This document shows, piece by piece, positions 62,707 to 64,000 of a DNA stretch of 64,000 nt. The DNA is from Symsagittifera roscoffensis (lineage: Eukaryota; Xenacoelomorpha; Acoela; Convolutidae): assembly GCF_963678635.1 (NCBI RefSeq), contig NC_087067.1, forward strand, positions 16,505,018-16,569,017, given 5' to 3'. Position 1 is the stretch's first letter. Each line of letters begins with the position of its first letter. The notes below the pieces were generated by a model, which did no database searches, was not told where the DNA came from, and saw nothing but the letters and a program-made list of their open reading frames with translations. The position numbers were made by a program, and so were the translations under genes.

Positions 62707-63608
62707 TGTGACATCCGACCAGAATGGACCAAAATGCAGATTCAGCAGATTCGAGTTTTTAGCAGCGACCTTCCGAATTGGCAATTTTGAAGGAATAAGA
62801 GCGTTATTGGAACGATTGGCCAAATGGTGAAGGCTAGAATATTCTGGTGTTTCAAATTTTTAATTTTTCGAAGTATGACGTCATATTTCTGAGAAACGTC
62901 AGAAACGGCCATTTTGGCAGAAGGCCGGCAGAAAAACAATAACATTAGTTGCGATAGCGTTAACAACGAAAACTGTTAATTAGAAACAACAATAAAAATT
63001 GCAGAAGTAGCAGAGACCGCTCCGAGTTGCAACTATTGTGTCGCTACAATAGTTGCAAGGCCGTTGCGAACAACGGTGAAGGGTGGAAAACCAGCCTTCC
63101 GGAAGGAGAATAAGAGCCTTATTTCCCCGGATTCAGGAATCCGGAGGGGTCTCGGGACTGGAACTTTTATTAACTTATATAAACTTTTAGCTTCCCTGTC
63201 TTGTCCTGAGTTGAATTTAATTAACATCTGAATTCATTTTGCTAGGATGAGAAGCTAGGAGTTGGGGGAAAGGATTGATCCATCTTCGATGGCGATGATG
63301 ATTTTTATCTACTGAACGAAAACAATAAGTAGTAGTAGCCCTGTTTTGAGGAGTGACCTCGTGGTCTGGGGATACTGAGACCCAGCCATGTGCTCACTAT
63401 TTCTGCATGTAATTGAGTTAATTTGAGTGTTTTGACCGAAGCCGAGAGCAGTAACGTTTTTTGTCGCCCCGATGTTAGAGAGACCACCGAAAGTACTGGC
63501 TTGGTAGAGACGGTTAAAAACATGTAAAGCTCTCTTTAGACGTTAGCCAGTCGTCTTAGGACTTAGTTTTCTTTTCCGTCGATATTTATCTTCCGGGCGA
63601 ATGTTACA
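62707..63608 (+). repeat. 5' LTR of the second giant-family copy (902 bp)
   Basis: Aligns throughout with the reverse complement of 59752-60677. The hairpin is kept at 63027-63058 with a changed loop. It carries a CCGGATTC-AG-GAATCCGG palindrome near 63137-63154 at the place where the first copy has GATTCGGCGGATTC. Confidence 0.92.
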
Positions 63609-64000
63609 TAGATGTTTTTATGGCGCTCCTGGGTGTTATTCATTTTTTACATCATGACCGGCAGAACCGTTAACGAGCACTCCGTGGCGAGCGGATGCTC
63701 GCATTAACGCCCTTAATAGGCCTAAACCGCCGGGGTAGTTCGGATTGCGGAAGCCTTTCGGATTACTGTGAATAGATTTTTAACCTAGTTAAGACCGAAA
63801 ATTCACGAATCAGGAAGGGTGGGTGATCGGCTATTCCCTCGTTCCCTGAGAGGTTTGTGACAAAAAACACTTAAAGATATATATAAAACCAAACAAAAAG
63901 TAGTATAGTACCAAGAAAAACAAAAAAAAAACAGAAAAAGTAACCGAAAAAAAACCAAAAACAGCAAAAAAGTGAAAAATCAGTAGAAATCATCACCCCA
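62707..64000 (+). mobile_element. Second copy of the giant family, 5' end only (runs off the window)
   Basis: A + strand LTR at 62707-63608 (902 bp, TGTGACATCCG...CGAATGTTACA) is followed by the same leader start as the first copy, including the TGGCGCTCCTGGGTG site 12 bases inside. Diverged from the first copy by many substitutions, so it is an older or different lineage. It points away from the first copy: the two 5' LTRs are back to back, 2,029 bases apart. The coding part lies beyond 64000. Confidence 0.92.

Overview
The window is nuclear DNA from an invertebrate animal. It holds two ordinary metazoan genes split by GT-AG introns of about 0.1-1.7 kb: a mitochondrial ABCB8-type transporter and a YOD1/OTU1-type deubiquitinase. 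They sit in AT-rich non-coding DNA crowded with retrotransposons, tRNA-derived SINEs and foldbacks. I cannot name the phylum from sequence alone.

Layout. (1) 1-~18.7 kb, + strand: an A-rich, decayed, internally duplicated Ty3/Gypsy-type retroelement. Gag, protease, RT, RNase H and integrase are all recognisable but broken by stops and frameshifts. They are followed by two small membrane ORFs, a broken envelope-like gene, and proline/serine-rich and unknown accessory ORFs, ending at an LTR-like repeat. (2) 18.7-24.2 kb: non-coding DNA with dispersed repeats and a 363-bp near-perfect hairpin. (3) 24.2-25.6 kb, - strand: a complete three-exon YOD1/OTU1 gene. (4) 25.6-29.3 kb: repeats, SINEs and a solo LTR-like copy. 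(5) 29.36-34.47 kb, - strand: a complete seven-exon ABCB8-like gene. (6) 35.4-35.9 kb: a 30-bp minisatellite. (7) 36,111-60,677, - strand: a giant, young, nearly intact LTR retroelement of 24.6 kb. It is bounded by ~99% identical 917/926-bp LTRs with TG...CA ends. Its cargo is Gag-protease, RT/RNase H/integrase, a macro-domain ORF, a 1,493-residue ORF with an SGNH-hydrolase domain, and a 1,487-residue orphan ORF. (8) 60.7-62.7 kb: the interrupted tail of a LINE plus repeats. (9) 62,707-64,000, + strand: the 5' LTR and leader of a second copy of the giant family, leaving the window.

The giant element is the main discovery. Its core enzymes are ordinary Ty3/Gypsy, but more than half of its coding capacity (ORF3-ORF5) is unrelated to known retroelement functions. 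It carries an ADP-ribose-binding type macro domain and an esterase-type SGNH fold. Its 3-kb leader has a dense repeated CCTCCGGATT-type motif, its LTRs carry a conserved hairpin, and PPT-like 12-mers recur at the 3' LTR, near the element's midpoint and in pol. Its insertion site lies inside a LINE reading frame, which resumes in phase on the other side with a 3-bp target duplication.
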